This document shows, one piece after another, positions 21,832-35,000 of a stretch of DNA of 64,000 nt. The stretch comes from Uranotaenia lowii (lineage: Eukaryota; Arthropoda; Insecta; Diptera; Culicidae). Under the pieces are notes generated by a model. The model worked only from the letters and a program-made list of their open reading frames with translations, ran no database searches and was not told where the DNA came from. Location: the NCBI RefSeq assembly GCF_029784155.1, contig NC_073693.1, positions 311,775,304 to 311,839,303 on the forward strand. The letters run 5' to 3'. Position numbers and translations under genes: made by a program. How positions within the stretch are numbered: position 1 is the first letter of the stretch; the number at the start of each line of letters is the position of its first letter.

Positions 21832-22645
21832 GTAGATTTTCCTAATAAAGATGTGTGATTATTTATAATAAAATTTCTTTTCAATTCGAAAATAAACTAA
21901 TAAATTCCGACTGATTGATTTAAATTTATCATGATTTCTATGTGTATTCAAACTTATTAGACACAATGCATATGTTAATTTGCCTTGGTTTGCTCGAATT
22001 TATTATCATATTATTTTCAAAGATAAGCAACTACTCAACTTTTGTAATAATAAGTTTTAATTTCTAGGTCCAAAAACGAGTCTTGCAAAAATTTTGAAGC
22101 TTCAAATAAGATTTGGTCTTTCTGTCAATGCACTTCGATGAAAATTTGAATAACAAATGATTTACCTTTGTCTTTCTCTTTATAATGTTTAAATAATGCC
22201 ATGATTTAGCTCAAATAAGTAGGATATTACCCAGTTCTTGGTTGAAAAAAAATTGAACTTAAAAATCCGGTATTTACAGGTATTTTCATCGATTTTTTTT
22301 TAGAACTTCCCTGCCCGAATACGTGCGGGAAGAAATCTGGAATGCTTCAACTCTTCTTTTCATTGCTGGTCGGAAGGAAAACACCAAAGAATTTTTCTCA
22401 CCTAAAGCTCATGTTGGAGAAAAAAATTGAGAAAAATTGTTTTTAGAATTTGCAAATATGCAGCACTTTCCATGTAATCCGATTAACCTATATTGACTTC
22501 AAACGACCGTTTGTATTTATGATAATCATTAGTAATCATGAAAAAATTGCTATCCGTAGTAATTTTAAATACGATTTGATGCTTGTTGAGGCTATTTATA
22601 TTGATGATATATTATCTTCATGGTTTCCTGAAAGTGAATGCCGTT
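21832..22645. other. AT-rich intergenic sequence, nothing recognised
   Basis: No protein-like open frame, tandem array or inverted ends found. The 65-residue frame at 22450 has no recognisable feature. Confidence 0.6.
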
Positions 22646-22692
22646 GAAAATTAAAATGAATTTTATGAAGAGATTAACCACCGTAATTTTTG

Positions 22693-23192
22693 TTTGTTAC
22701 TTTGATTTATCGGCCTAGCGGTGAAAAGTGATGTCCTTTTTAGTAGGGACATCTAAAGATTATGAAATTTTTTATATAGATGGATAGAAGGTTAGAAGAA
22801 ATGAAAGATGGTGAAAATGAGCGGGTAGAATTTGTCTAGAAGCATTACCATCACATACCAAATTTTTGTTCCTCACGAGCCTACTACTACACGAGTTCGT
22901 CCGCACTACAAGTTCTCGCTTGTGGGGCGGACCACGCTAAGCCTACTAATGTGTGGTGGTAGATGCAACTCTATCTGTATCTACCACTTCATAGTAGTAG
23001 GCTCGTGAGGAACAAAAATTTGGTATGTGATGGTAATGCTTCTAGACAAATTCTACCCGCTCATTTTCACCATCTTTCATTTCTTCTAACCTTCTATCCA
23101 TCTATATAAAAAAAAAATTTCATAATCTTTAGATGTCCCTACTAAAAAGGACATCACTTTTCACCGCTAGGCCGATAAATCAAAGTAACAAA
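22693..23192. mobile_element. Foldback/MITE with about 197-bp near-perfect inverted arms
   Basis: Bases 22693-22889 are the near-exact reverse complement of 22992-23192; the arms differ mainly by A/T-run length. The loop (22890-22991) holds a second hairpin, gtggtagat at 22956-22964 with 22979-22987. A 14-bp direct repeat (aaattaaaatgaat) at 22648-22661 and 23190-23203 flanks the region, but the left copy is 31 bases outside the arm tip, so its status as a target duplication is uncertain. A decayed single arm of the same family is at 57864-57970. It ends about 190 bases before the IR75 promoter. Confidence 0.92.
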
Positions 23193-23382
23193 TTAAAATG
23201 AATATTGACCAAAATTGGTTTCATTAAGCTGGGGAAACTTGCTCTTCTATACGGACCAATCTGAAAACCCATACCCAAGTCATCAATTTACCAGCTTGAA
23301 ATAAACCAATTTTCATAATCATAGTCTTTCACGCTTTCATCAGAAATGAATCGTCAATGGCTGGTTTGTCGTCGTCTGTTTG

Positions 23383-23420
23383 AATAAAAGCTTGAGAAAG
23401 GTGGTTCCAGTGCCATCAGT
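23383..23420 (+). promoter_or_regulatory. Putative IR75 core promoter (TATA-like box plus initiator)
   Basis: ATAAAAG at 23384-23390 lies 28-34 bases upstream of an arthropod-type initiator TCAGT (23416-23420, A+1 at 23418). The implied 5' UTR is only 27 bases to the ATG at 23445. Spacing is right for a TATA/Inr promoter, but no transcript evidence is available. Confidence 0.45.
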
Positions 23421-23444
23421 CAATCAACCCAAAGGTGCCCGGAA

Positions 23445-23619
23445 ATGACAAACATTTCCTCCTGGTTCAGTTTGGTTTACCTTGGGATGGTGGCATTGGC
23501 CGTTCCAGTCTGTTCTACAAGCGATGTGCCGGGCAACGAATTGGCCAATTTGTTGAGTAGTTTTGTCCGTTTCCTAAAAGTGCCCCTCAAGGTGGGACTG
23601 TTCGTGTGCTGGGATAAAG
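23445..23619 (+). CDS. Ir75-like: IR75-like exon 1 (signal peptide)
   Basis: The exon starts at the only sensible ATG. It encodes 58 residues plus one base of codon 59. A hydrophobic core (VYLGMVALAVPVC) forms the secretory signal. The donor is GTGGGA, weak but phase-consistent; intron 1 is 80 bases and ends ttttccag. Confidence 0.85.
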
Positions 23620-26600
23620 GTGGGATGAAGGGGGAAAGGGTGTTTTATTTGAGTTTTTGTTTAAAATAACGATCCACTTCGCTTCGATTGGTTTTCCAGA
23701 GAAAGCTTTCACATTTGCCCGGGAAATGCTGGTGTCCGAAAATGTCGGTGTCGGTAGACTTTCCTTTATGCAGGTGAAAAATGATTCGGTTGAGAACTTG
23801 GCATATTTGGATACGACGGAATATCACCAGCATTTGGTGGCAGTGGACATTTCCTGCCCGGGTGTCGGTCCATTGCTGTCGGGTGCTGGCTTTAGATTGT
23901 ATCACAGGATCCGGTGGGTTTTAATGGATAGCCGAGATTCCAAACACCATTCTGAACGGCATCAATTGCGAAGAATCTCAAATATTGTCAACGGCCTTCC
24001 CGTTCTGGGAGGCAGTCAAGTGTATTATATTGCCTATTCAGACGAAGGTGTCATTCTGATGAAGGATGGTACGAATGAAACGCCGAAATATGAACATTGC
24101 TTATTTCATTAGTTGTACGTACAGTTTTCAGAAGATCCTGGAGCACCGACATAGAAAGCTCCTTAGTTGCCACATGGCGAAATGGGAGTTTCGATGGTGA
24201 TAAATTTGACCCTCCTATATCTGTGCGAAGAAGAGATCTCAGGAAGACACTCATACGATCATCAATTATCTTTACCAGTAACTACACGTTGAGTCATCTT
24301 GAAGATTATGAGTAAGCATTTCATTGGGGGAGAATGAGGAGACTTGATCCTTGAGGTGCCTCAATTACTAGGCTATCACGTTACCAGATTGTCTTTCAAA
24401 ACACAAAATGTCGTAGAACAGTGAATCCTTGAAAATGTTCTAAATTTGCTGAAAAATATAACCTAAAATCAAACAAAAAACTTTGTGAAATGAAAGCTGG
24501 GTTTCAGTTTGATGGATTAAGTTTTCATGTCGAATAAGTATCGTTTTTGACACTAAATCAATAATTTTCTTCAATCGACAATTTGTTCCTGTTCTTTTTT
24601 TAGCCAATTTGTCAGTTTTTATAAATTTTCACGAAAGAAGCGATATTGTTACTTTCAGTAGGTATAGCTATAAATTTGATTTAATTTCTGAATTTTTGTA
24701 TGATCTTTGATTCTCAGAAAACAGAAATGAATCATAATTGTTGTGTGAAATATATTTTAGGCCTGTCCTTCTTCAATTATGATAAATAGAATTCTCATTA
24801 TCGAACAAAAATTGATTGATTCGAAACTTCAAGGTCTCCGCTTGTTTTTTGGAATTGCCTCACTTATAAACATTTTTAAGAATAATAAATATCAGGGATG
24901 GATTAAGTCATTGGGGGGCCCTGGGCATTTTTTCTCGGGCGTCCGGGTGATTTTTTTTCAAATGCTATTCCAGAGAGCAAAAAACCTTTTAAACGTGTAA
25001 AAGAACTAGAGATGAGTTCAGTATACTGTTTTGAAATTGCCATGTTGTCTGAGTTGAAAATAGTTTCTGGTATCTTTAAACAAAAAACTGTGAATTATTC
25101 TCGTGAAAAAATTGCAGAAGAGTTTGGAAATTTCTCATAAATGAAAGCTCTGATTTGAGCTGCAAAATGCCAAATTTAGTTCTCTTTTTTTAAATACCCT
25201 TATCACCAACTTAAATTTTCTGATTTAGAAAAATGATTTTTCAAAATTTCATCATTGATCGTCTGGTTTGTGTTTCATCGAGAAATATATTCATAATGAC
25301 AATTGGGAAGTATAATGAAGATTTGAAACATAGAATACAAAATTTAAAAAAAAAATTAGATTCACATTCCATTCAATTCAAAACTTGAAATCAGGCTATA
25401 TTCAGAACCAGAATTCAGTGCCTCAAATCAAGTTCTCAATTTCAAATGAAGGATTGTGAAAAAAAAAATGAAATAAATAAAAAAAGATATTCAAAGTTAC
25501 AATCAGAGCCAAAGCGAAAATTGCACCGTAAGTGAATTTAAATTTTTATATTTTTGAAACACAAAAAATAACCATTTCTTAAGATGCTCATGAGTATGAT
25601 TCACACCAGATTAAAAAAAGGTTATCAAATTGTTATTTTAAATGTGACTAAAGTTCAAGTCGATTTCCTCAAAGGGGTATAAGTGCAAAAATGATCGATT
25701 GAAAAAATAATCAGATAAGAGATTGAATGTTTAAAACACAGAATCAGTTATCATTCAGAAAAGTCAGATAAGGGATCCAAACCAGTTGAGTGCCTTTAAC
25801 AAAGATCCTAAGTTCTCTTAATTCAGAAAAGCTATGAATCTGAATTTCGGTAACTGAAGAAATAACACAAGACTTGAATATCACAATGAATTAAAGCTGG
25901 AAAAAGATAAGATTAAAAACATAGAAATGTTCATGATAAGAGAATCACTCATTGAAATAAGCAACCCAACTCCCAACCCAAATCGTTTTTATGATAATTT
26001 GATTGTGATCATTTGGGAAATGATCTGCTGAATTAAGGATATGATAAAGATGATGAAAGATTTTGGTTAAATCAGTTGAAAATGTTTCAATTCGAATTTC
26101 AAGTTTAAGACAGAAATTGGGAAGGAAATTCAATAAAGAAACTCTGTACTGTAGATTGGTCCAATTTAAGCAACTACAGTTTTTTTCAAGATTTCATTTT
26201 AGAAAAGAGGATGGAAAAGGGTTTAGAACTCATAAATCAACTGGAATTTCAATAATAATGATTGAAAAGTGAAAAGTTAAAAATAAATCCCGATATTAAC
26301 CCGTATACTTCCCGGGTGAAATTCTGGAATATTTAGCATAAAGCTTCTCTATTTTTTCTGCACTGTAAGCCAGTTTTAGAGAAATTACCAGTTATTTTAA
26401 TTCATTAACCATTACTTGGAAAAATAACGTAATAACAAACATTATTATTGAGCAACACGTTTGTATGTTATGAAAATTAGGAGATGTTTTTTCCTTTGTT
26501 TTACCTGTTTGGTACAGAAAATCTTTCTGTTTCGATGAAAAAAAAATTGAAAATTTGAGGTATTTTGCCTCATATTCTTCTTAGTTTTATTTCAATTTTT

Positions 26601-29600
26601 TTTAAATTCGCTTTTGTCCAGATATGGGGTTGAAAATTTTGAAATTTAAAACCAAGATTTTGATATTCTTAGCTCGTAAAATGCGGGAATTCCTTCAGTG
26701 CTTACTCAAGGGGGTCGCCTTAACTTATGTTGGGAAAAAACTTTAAAGATATTATTTTCCGGGGGCTCCTCTTGAATTTATATTTAAAGTTTTCATTACG
26801 ATGGTGAATCATTTTGATAATCTACTTTTTCCATGATATTATTGCAGCGAATTTTAATACTGTGATTCGTCTAGACCATAACGGATACACATCTTACTTG
26901 GTCAAGATAGAAACCAAAATGAAGTTTCATTGTCTTTTCATCCCTTATTATAGTTTTTCCCGCAAAAAAACTATTACAAATCACCAACAAAATGTTCAGC
27001 ATGATACAAAACTGGCAAACTGTGTTCAAAGTGTCCAAAATTATTGAGATCGATCATACTGTATTATTATTCAGTTTAAAGGACGATGGTTTTTCGAATT
27101 AAATAAAATATTGTGAAAAAAAACATTTTAAAATCTTTCAAATGATAAGCTATAAATGAATCCTTAAGTAACAAAATAGAACGCTTACCTTCATTGATTG
27201 TTCAACTCTTTAAAATTGCCAGAAAATCCAGCAAATATAGCTTAATAGAGGCCCTCAGATTTTGAGTTAAGTTTACCAATCGATTTTTCTTATCTTAATC
27301 TACCCCTGATACAAAACTAAGATTTTTTTGGAATATTTTTCAAAACTTTTCGATTAAACTAAAAATAAAATTCGAAAAATTGAATCGAAACTATCATTTT
27401 GGCACTTATCTCCCTCTAATTCTGAGCCCCTTATTCATTAAAACAAAGGAATCCTTTATTTCTTTCGAAAAAAAATATCTCAATCGAATCTATCAATTTT
27501 TTGCGATAATTCAAAGATTTCAACCATCAATTAAAATAAATTAAATTTTCAAAAGTGGGAGAAATAGATAAAAACTTCGCGATTTAAATCTGATTTTCAC
27601 AGACTCGACTTTAATTCAAGGAATTATTTTGAAAATTTGGCTATTAAAAAAAGCTTTCTTAATCATAATGTAATTCAATACAACAGAAAAATATGGAATT
27701 CCCTGCAAATTTGGAAAAGGAAGTTTAGATGTTTCATTTTAAGAATTTTCTTTTCACTGGAAATCAATTCCATAACTCAAAACCAGTGGATGATTTTTGC
27801 AATAAACCAATGCATATTATTAAACAAAACTTGCAAAACAAACTAAATTCTAATTTATGTATGATTTTCAGCAGAATTATGTCTAAAATTTTGAAATAGA
27901 ACTTTCATGCAAAATTAAAAGTCTGCGATCTCTTAAAATTTGATTTCCTCAACGAAATTGTCATCTTGATACTTTCTTCTTGATCGTTATTTCATTCACG
28001 AGCTGAATCTGAATTAGAAATAAAGATTTTTATGTACGATTAAGAATATCAAGCGAATCTGCATTTTGAACCCGAATTCCAAATTTGAATTTTGGATCTG
28101 TTCTCACATTTCAAAACGTTTCATATTTCAATTTCAAATAAGAGCAAAGAATTGCAATTTGTTTTAGAGCCCTTTATCATAAATCTATCATTTTAATTCT
28201 AATGTTTTGGGTTTCAATCTGAATTCATCATATAAAACATCTATTTTTGATCCAACTTGCGAATTTAAAAAATAAAATAAAAAAATGAGTTTTTAATGAT
28301 GCATCTGATTCTCAGTTTTCATTGCATCGCATTTTGAAGCTGAAGCTGAAGTGTTGTTATGAATTTTGTATATTAATTGAGTTAAACAACTTCTAATCTG
28401 AATATGAAATAAAAATCAGGATGTTTTTTTCATATTTGTAGAATTATCATCTTAATCTTGGAAGTGTATATGAGTTTCGAAAATCATGAACCAAATTTTA
28501 AATGAAATGCAAAACCAAAAACGAACGATGATTTCAAAACAGCTTTTTCTTCTATTTTCTATCGATGATACAAACCGAAAATCAAGAATTTTAAAGTGGA
28601 TACAGAATCTAAAATTTATAAAACAGAAATATAATTTTGATTTTTAAAACATGGAACCAGAACCTCTGAAATGAGTTCAATCTCATTCAAAATTTAATAT
28701 TCTGAAATAAATTTCTATCAAAAAGTATGAAAATGTTGATATACTGTAGGGAAGGGTGGAGTAACGTGGGCCACTCTCAATATCTCAGATGTGAGTTGAG
28801 ATAAAAATCTCAATCCAACTGTCATCGCCGTCGCTTTGCGTAAGCATATTTTTTATATGTTGTTTATTTAAATACTTATTATATGCATCTTTTATTTTGC
28901 AAGCTTAAAAAAAACTTACGTAATTAAACAAGCACCCGCTAATTGCATCCATGGGGAACCTAAAGTTACGCTTATTATCTTTGTACTGTCTTGTTCTCTC
29001 ACGTGGAAAAGGAATTTTAGAGGAAACATCAATAAGTCAAATAAACGCTAAAAATTTGCAAACTTCAGCTTGTGAGGAATTGTGAGCCACATTTTGTGGG
29101 GTACCTTGGGCCTGGGTACCTATATTTTTATGATTTATATACTTTCAGAACGTAAAATACGTTTTTCCTATCTTTAAAGTTTTTTTTATGCTAAATGAAG
29201 AGTTATGAAAAATATTTTTTCCATCCTATAAACGGAATTTTGTCGAAATGTTCGCGAGCCAGGTTTTCAAAACTATTCGATCATACACAACTCACTTTTG
29301 ACTTTCCTCGTATGAAATTACTTCAAAATAACGAAATGAATTATGAAATTACAGTTTTGGGTTAATTCATAAGCTTTGCATGTTATTTGGTCATTATGGA
29401 TTTAGTGGCCCACGATTCCCCACCATTTTTCAAAATCCAAAAAATATTGCTATTATAAAATTTTCAGAACTTGGGGAAAATTAATTTCTAAAAATTAAAA
29501 ACAAAAATTGCTGCTATGAATAAGTGTAAAAACCAAACCTTTTTTTCATTTTATGTTTCATAATGAAGAATTTATGGAGTATAGAAAAAAATGGCCCATG

Positions 29601-32008
29601 ATTCTCCACTCTTCTAATACATAAATCTTAGCATGAGATTAATTTTGAGGTTTTGAATCAGTTCTGAGTCAATGTTCTTATACTTTACTCAAGCATCACA
29701 ATTTGATGCAGAAACAAAAATTTTAAGTGTAAAGTAACAAACATCAATATTGTTTTTTGTGGACCCTCACGGGGAGGGGATCTTCCCGAAAATGCTTCTA
29801 TTACATCAACAGGATCACGAATTGTTATACCTTCTGACCACCGTAATTGAAATTTTATTATGTCAAAAACTGTAAAAGACGTCGATTTTTTAATCAGATA
29901 TGATGAAAACAAGACTAAAAGAATCAAGTCTCTCCATTTTTCTCTTTAATTTTCAAGAATAATTTCAAAATTATTTCAACTCTAGAAACACTCACATCGA
30001 TACTATCACTCGGATTTCCTACCATCATTCAAAAAACCTCCTAGTGGAATATATGAACGCCACCATCGAAAAAACCTTCACAACGACATGGGGCTACTTT
30101 AACGCCACAACGGGAAGATTCGATGGAGTAGCTGGACAGCTGATTGAAAACACAACCGAGTTTAGTGGCACCTTGCTACTGCTAATCCAAGACCGCTTGA
30201 AGCACATTGACTATCTGAAAATGCCCATCATCGGTTATCTGCGGCTGATTTTCAAAGTTCCGAAACTGTCCATCACAGAGAACATTTTCCGGATGCCATT
30301 CGATAATGCCGTCTGGGGCTCACTGCTAGCTCTAGTTCTGACAACGGTGGCACTCTCCCTAGCAATGAACAAATTTAACATCCAAAAATCTAGAAAGGAA
30401 CATCCAACCGATTCAGCTTTCGACATTGTCCCGGTGGCCCTGCAGCAAGGAACACTGCTGATCCCGAAATCCGTTTCCCAGCAAATTTTCATTCTCATCG
30501 GTCTCGTTGGGCTAATGTTTATTTTTACAAGTTTTTCAGCGAAGATAATCTCCCTAATCCAGGCACCGTCCGAGCGGATCAAAACCATTCAGGACCTGCT
30601 GGAGTCGAGAATCGAGGCCGGGGCGCACGACGTTGTGTACAATAAGGTTTACTTGGCGGTAAGTTTGATTCATTATTGTGGATATTTATTTTGATGGTTT
30701 TGTTTTCAAAATATTAGAACAATTGAGGCAAATGAAATTTCACATGCCAAATTTGTGAAAATCTTTAATCGTGCACAACTTTCTCGAGTGAGAATGTTTG
30801 CTTTATTATGGCCAGCACAACTTCGTAGGAGTTATATTTAGCGTTAATCTTCATAAAAAGCATCGCATTCTATACATCACCAGAACTTTAATAAGATAAA
30901 ATCTGGCGATTTGACCCTGTTCTAGAAACGTCATCATGACCAATTTTTTAATCTTCGATAAAATCATCACCAAAGCTTGTATATAGCTTTCATAAAACAT
31001 ATAAGCAATGTTTTAACCTTATTATGAAAATGTTTTCTACTGCCGTTCAATATTTTTTGCAAAATGTTTATGAAAAAGTATCTCGTCAAATCTTTAAAAC
31101 GAGGAAATTTCAATGATTTTTATTTTCAAATGGGAAAAAATAAAATTCAAAACATTTTTTGATAATTAAAACTGTAAAACATGACATAATGACATTGCGA
31201 AAATAAAGGAATTGTTTGATGTAGGCTAGAAAAAATATTTCCAAATATTTGACATTGTGCATCCATCAACATGGCTTCATTTTATGCCCTTTGAAATAGC
31301 TTAATCAATGCTTTATAGCTTTATTATGGTCAGATAAATGGATGTTTCGTTTTATAACGAGCCCTACAAATTGTTAAAATTTTACGTCTTCTTGCAAGCC
31401 AACTAATGACACGCGTAAGATAGGTTCCTTATTTTTGAATTGTTTATCATTAGTACAGTAAATGAGGATAGACTTTATAAATCAATAATTAAGGAATTTG
31501 TTTCGAGTATCCAGTGGAATGAAACCATGAGTTGAAGTTGAATTTCGTTGTCTGGTGCTACCTTGAAATCCAAGATGGTGGCTTCCGCTTAACTTTAAAA
31601 TGCTGTACAAATCACATGAAACTCCCACAATATTCATATTGGGCGAAAATGCTAAAAGAGCAGAAGTCTAATTTTACTATCTGACGCCACCAAAGTTTGT
31701 GACTTCCGCTGATCTTTAATATGCTGTAAATCATGAGTGGCCAAACCAAAACCCGCGGGCCACATTTGGCCCACGATTGCCTTTTTGTGGCCCGTGAAGC
31801 TTATTCCAGATCCCATAGCTAAATTTGGGCTTGTGATATAGCTCAGTTGGCAAGTCTGTTGTCTCCTGAGCCGATGTCCGCGAGTTCGAGCCCAAGAGTA
31901 AACATCGAACACAGTTGTACCGGATAAGTTTTTCAATAACGATCCGCCAACTGTAACGTTGATAAAGTCGCGAATGCCACAAAGATGGTAAAACGACTAT
32001 AATCGAAA

Positions 32009-32073
<65 letters not shown>

Positions 32074-35000
32074 GCTAAATTTAAATTTATGCTTTAAAAG
32101 TTGATATTTTTTTCTTGTTATAGTTAAACCAATTTAAAGTGTAACCCTTATCAGTTTCAACAGTATTAATAAACTCGAAACAAAAGTCTTTAAAAACTTG
32201 TAAATTTCTAATTGTGTAACTGCACTTTCGAGTGTTCTACATTAAATTGTGGATTTGAAAAAGGTTTCCTGTAAGAATTTTTTCGTTCACAAGTCTCATC
32301 TGTATGTTCCGGTGGAGATTGAGGAAAAAGGAAGAAGGATTTGATATCTAGTTTCGAATAAGTTCCTAGAATTTGCAAATCAGTTAGTGGTATAAAAAAA
32401 TATTGTCACTAAAATGGCCAAATATACAAAGAAGACCTTTAAATGCGACTGTTTTTCCATTTTTCTTCCATAAATAGCACTACTATAGGATTTACACAAT
32501 TGATTTCCTGTTTTGTTTAAATTTGGAATTGCGTCATTATGGGAAAACTGAGAAGAAATGTCAGCAATATTGATTTTTTTATTGAAGAAGAGGACATATA
32601 CTGAACTTGTCATAACTGCGATCCAATAAAAACGTTTGAGTTAATTTAAAGGACAGGTAGAAAAAGCTCCAGAAAATAGAGAACATCTTCCAAAAAATCT
32701 ATTATTTGGAAAAAGGAATGATTCATAGTGTTCAGAAAAGAAAGTACACGTTCCGCTCAAAAATCAAAATCGACGCTAGATACAAAACCAGTTGACAGAG
32801 CATCACAAAATTTTTTGCATGTGAACAACACATTTCAATCCATGCTATCAAAAGTTATTTACAAAACAAAGTGTCGAGTTTTTTTCTAATACACTCTTCA
32901 CTTTAGATTACCTGGCATTTTTTTTAACTTAAAAAATCAATATTTTTCTTATGTTCTGCAAATTTAAACAAAATGTGGCCCACCAACAATTCTAATCCTT
33001 TAAAGTCCATACTAAACCTAAGAAAAAAAATATTTGTCAGTTATTTAATCAAATATGCATTTGACTCACAATTATTCAAATTATAAACTTTTTTTTATTG
33101 AAGCGTTTTGATCTTTTATTGTGTTCTGTTTAAGGCAAAAGTGTAATATGATGGATAAGGAGTAAATATTTTTGGTTTTTTTTTTTATTATTATTCAATT
33201 ATCACTTTAAAATTCACAATACACCGAGGTATTTTTTTACACTGATATAGGTACCGCGTAAAAAAGCCGTGCAAAAAAACCGTGTTAATTCCCGAAAACC
33301 GTGTGAAAAAAAAACCGTACTAATTGCGGAAAACCGTGTAAAAATAGACCTTTAAATTTATGCAGCTCTGGAACTTGAAACAATAAGACGTGTAACTTGA
33401 CGTTTAAGACCTGAGACTTGACACCTGAGACCTGAGACTTGAGATCTAAAACTTGAGACTTAAGACATGAGACCTGAGATCTGAGACTTGCGAACTGGTA
33501 CCTGAGAATTGAGACCTGAAAATTGAAACATGAGACCTGAGAACTGATAGCTGAGACCTGGACCTTAGACCTGAGACCTGAGACCTGAGACCTGATAGCT
33601 TAAACCTGAGACTTGAGACCTAAGACATGAGACCTGAGACCTGAGACATGAGTCTAATGGTCTAATGTTTCAGGTCTCATGTCTCATGTCTCATGTTTCA
33701 TGACTCAGGTCTCAGGCCTCATGTCTCATGTTTCACGTTCTTAGTCTCAAATCAAGATTTTCCCAACTTCAAAAAGATTCTAAGTGTTTTCCTTTGAAAA
33801 AGACTATTTTAATATTTTCTCTCAAAAACCGTGTAAAAAAAGTCGTGTAAAAAAAACCGTGTAACAAAATCCGCGTAAAAAAAATCTAGGTGTACGTTAA
33901 ACTTGGACGGAAGAACAAACAAAAATTTGGAAGGGTAGAGATGATCACAGGCATTTCTGAGTCCGTTGCTCAAAAACAGACAAAAAAAACCATTAAAAAA
34001 TAACTATTTTCGCTCTTGAATATAAAGAGTTTTTGTCGACATGACTCGACATGAGTTATCGACAGAAATAATATCTGTGATGTCTGAAAAAATCTGGGAC
34101 GACTATTTTCAGAAATTTCAAATCTTAATCATGCCAAAAATCGCTAAATTCAGTCACTTTACTTTGAAATTAGCCATCCACATTATCAAAGTTAGATTAT
34201 TTTAAGAAATAATATCCCCCGTCAAAATATTTATTTAAAGATTTTGAAATCGTATGGTTTGATGAGTATTTTTGCTGAAGACTCGATTTGTATATCTCTT
34301 ATAGTATCTTCGTTATTAATTTTGTCACGATAAAGTTCCGTCCTGGACCACTGTGCACTGGTATTTAAAAACAAAATATTAGAAAAACCCATGAAATATA
34401 TAATCAAAATCTGTGAAATTATGTTTATTTAACTCTGTAAAATTTTAAATCTGCCAAATTATGTTTTTTTTCTGTGTGATTTAAACAATTATGGTAAACA
34501 TCTAGATTCCCCCCCCCCCCCCCTTCAAAATGCGATAAAAATTATTATCGTTATTTAGTCAGCCGCTCAGGTTGTTGATAGTGTTTTTTCTAAAGGGATA
34601 TAGCTTGGAAGTTTATCTGAGATTCAAGAAATCAAGATTCAGAACTGAAACTATCGCGAGATTAGCTTCAAAATCAGTGAATTTAAGACTTGTTTCGTAA
34701 ACTTCTGTCAACATCTTATCTCAAACGGAGTAAATTTTAGAAAAAATTAAAAATACGTTTTTAAAAAGGAATTTTTGTCGACGAAGATTCAAAATGTTAC
34801 GCTTTAAAGAGAGTGGTTTCCAAAAAAAATATGTTTTTCTTACTGTCACTTATTACTGTGGTATAGCTCCAGCAGACTTTGAAGTTATTTTTATTTTCGA
34901 GAAACTGTTCAAATTTGTTATGAGTTTTACAAAGGCATTTTTGCATAGTTTTGTTTCACTTTTTTATTATGTTTAGATCTCGTTGAAAAAATCTTGCTTA

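Noticed and set aside
24132..24311. Alternative exon 3 start after the acceptor at 24131
   Set aside because: It would need a phase-2 donor in exon 2, and no GT in that phase is available; the acceptor at 24112 restores the frame.
30235..30588. 117-codon minus-strand frame over IR75 exon 4
   Set aside because: Antisense shadow of the best-conserved receptor exon.
31838..31905. Possible tRNA gene (A and B boxes)
   Set aside because: It is the head of a SINE: a non-tRNA body, a 61-base A tail and a target duplication follow, and the acceptor stem does not pair properly.
34508..34523. Poly(C) run
   Set aside because: A simple homopolymer without context; noted only as a likely sequencing or slippage hotspot.
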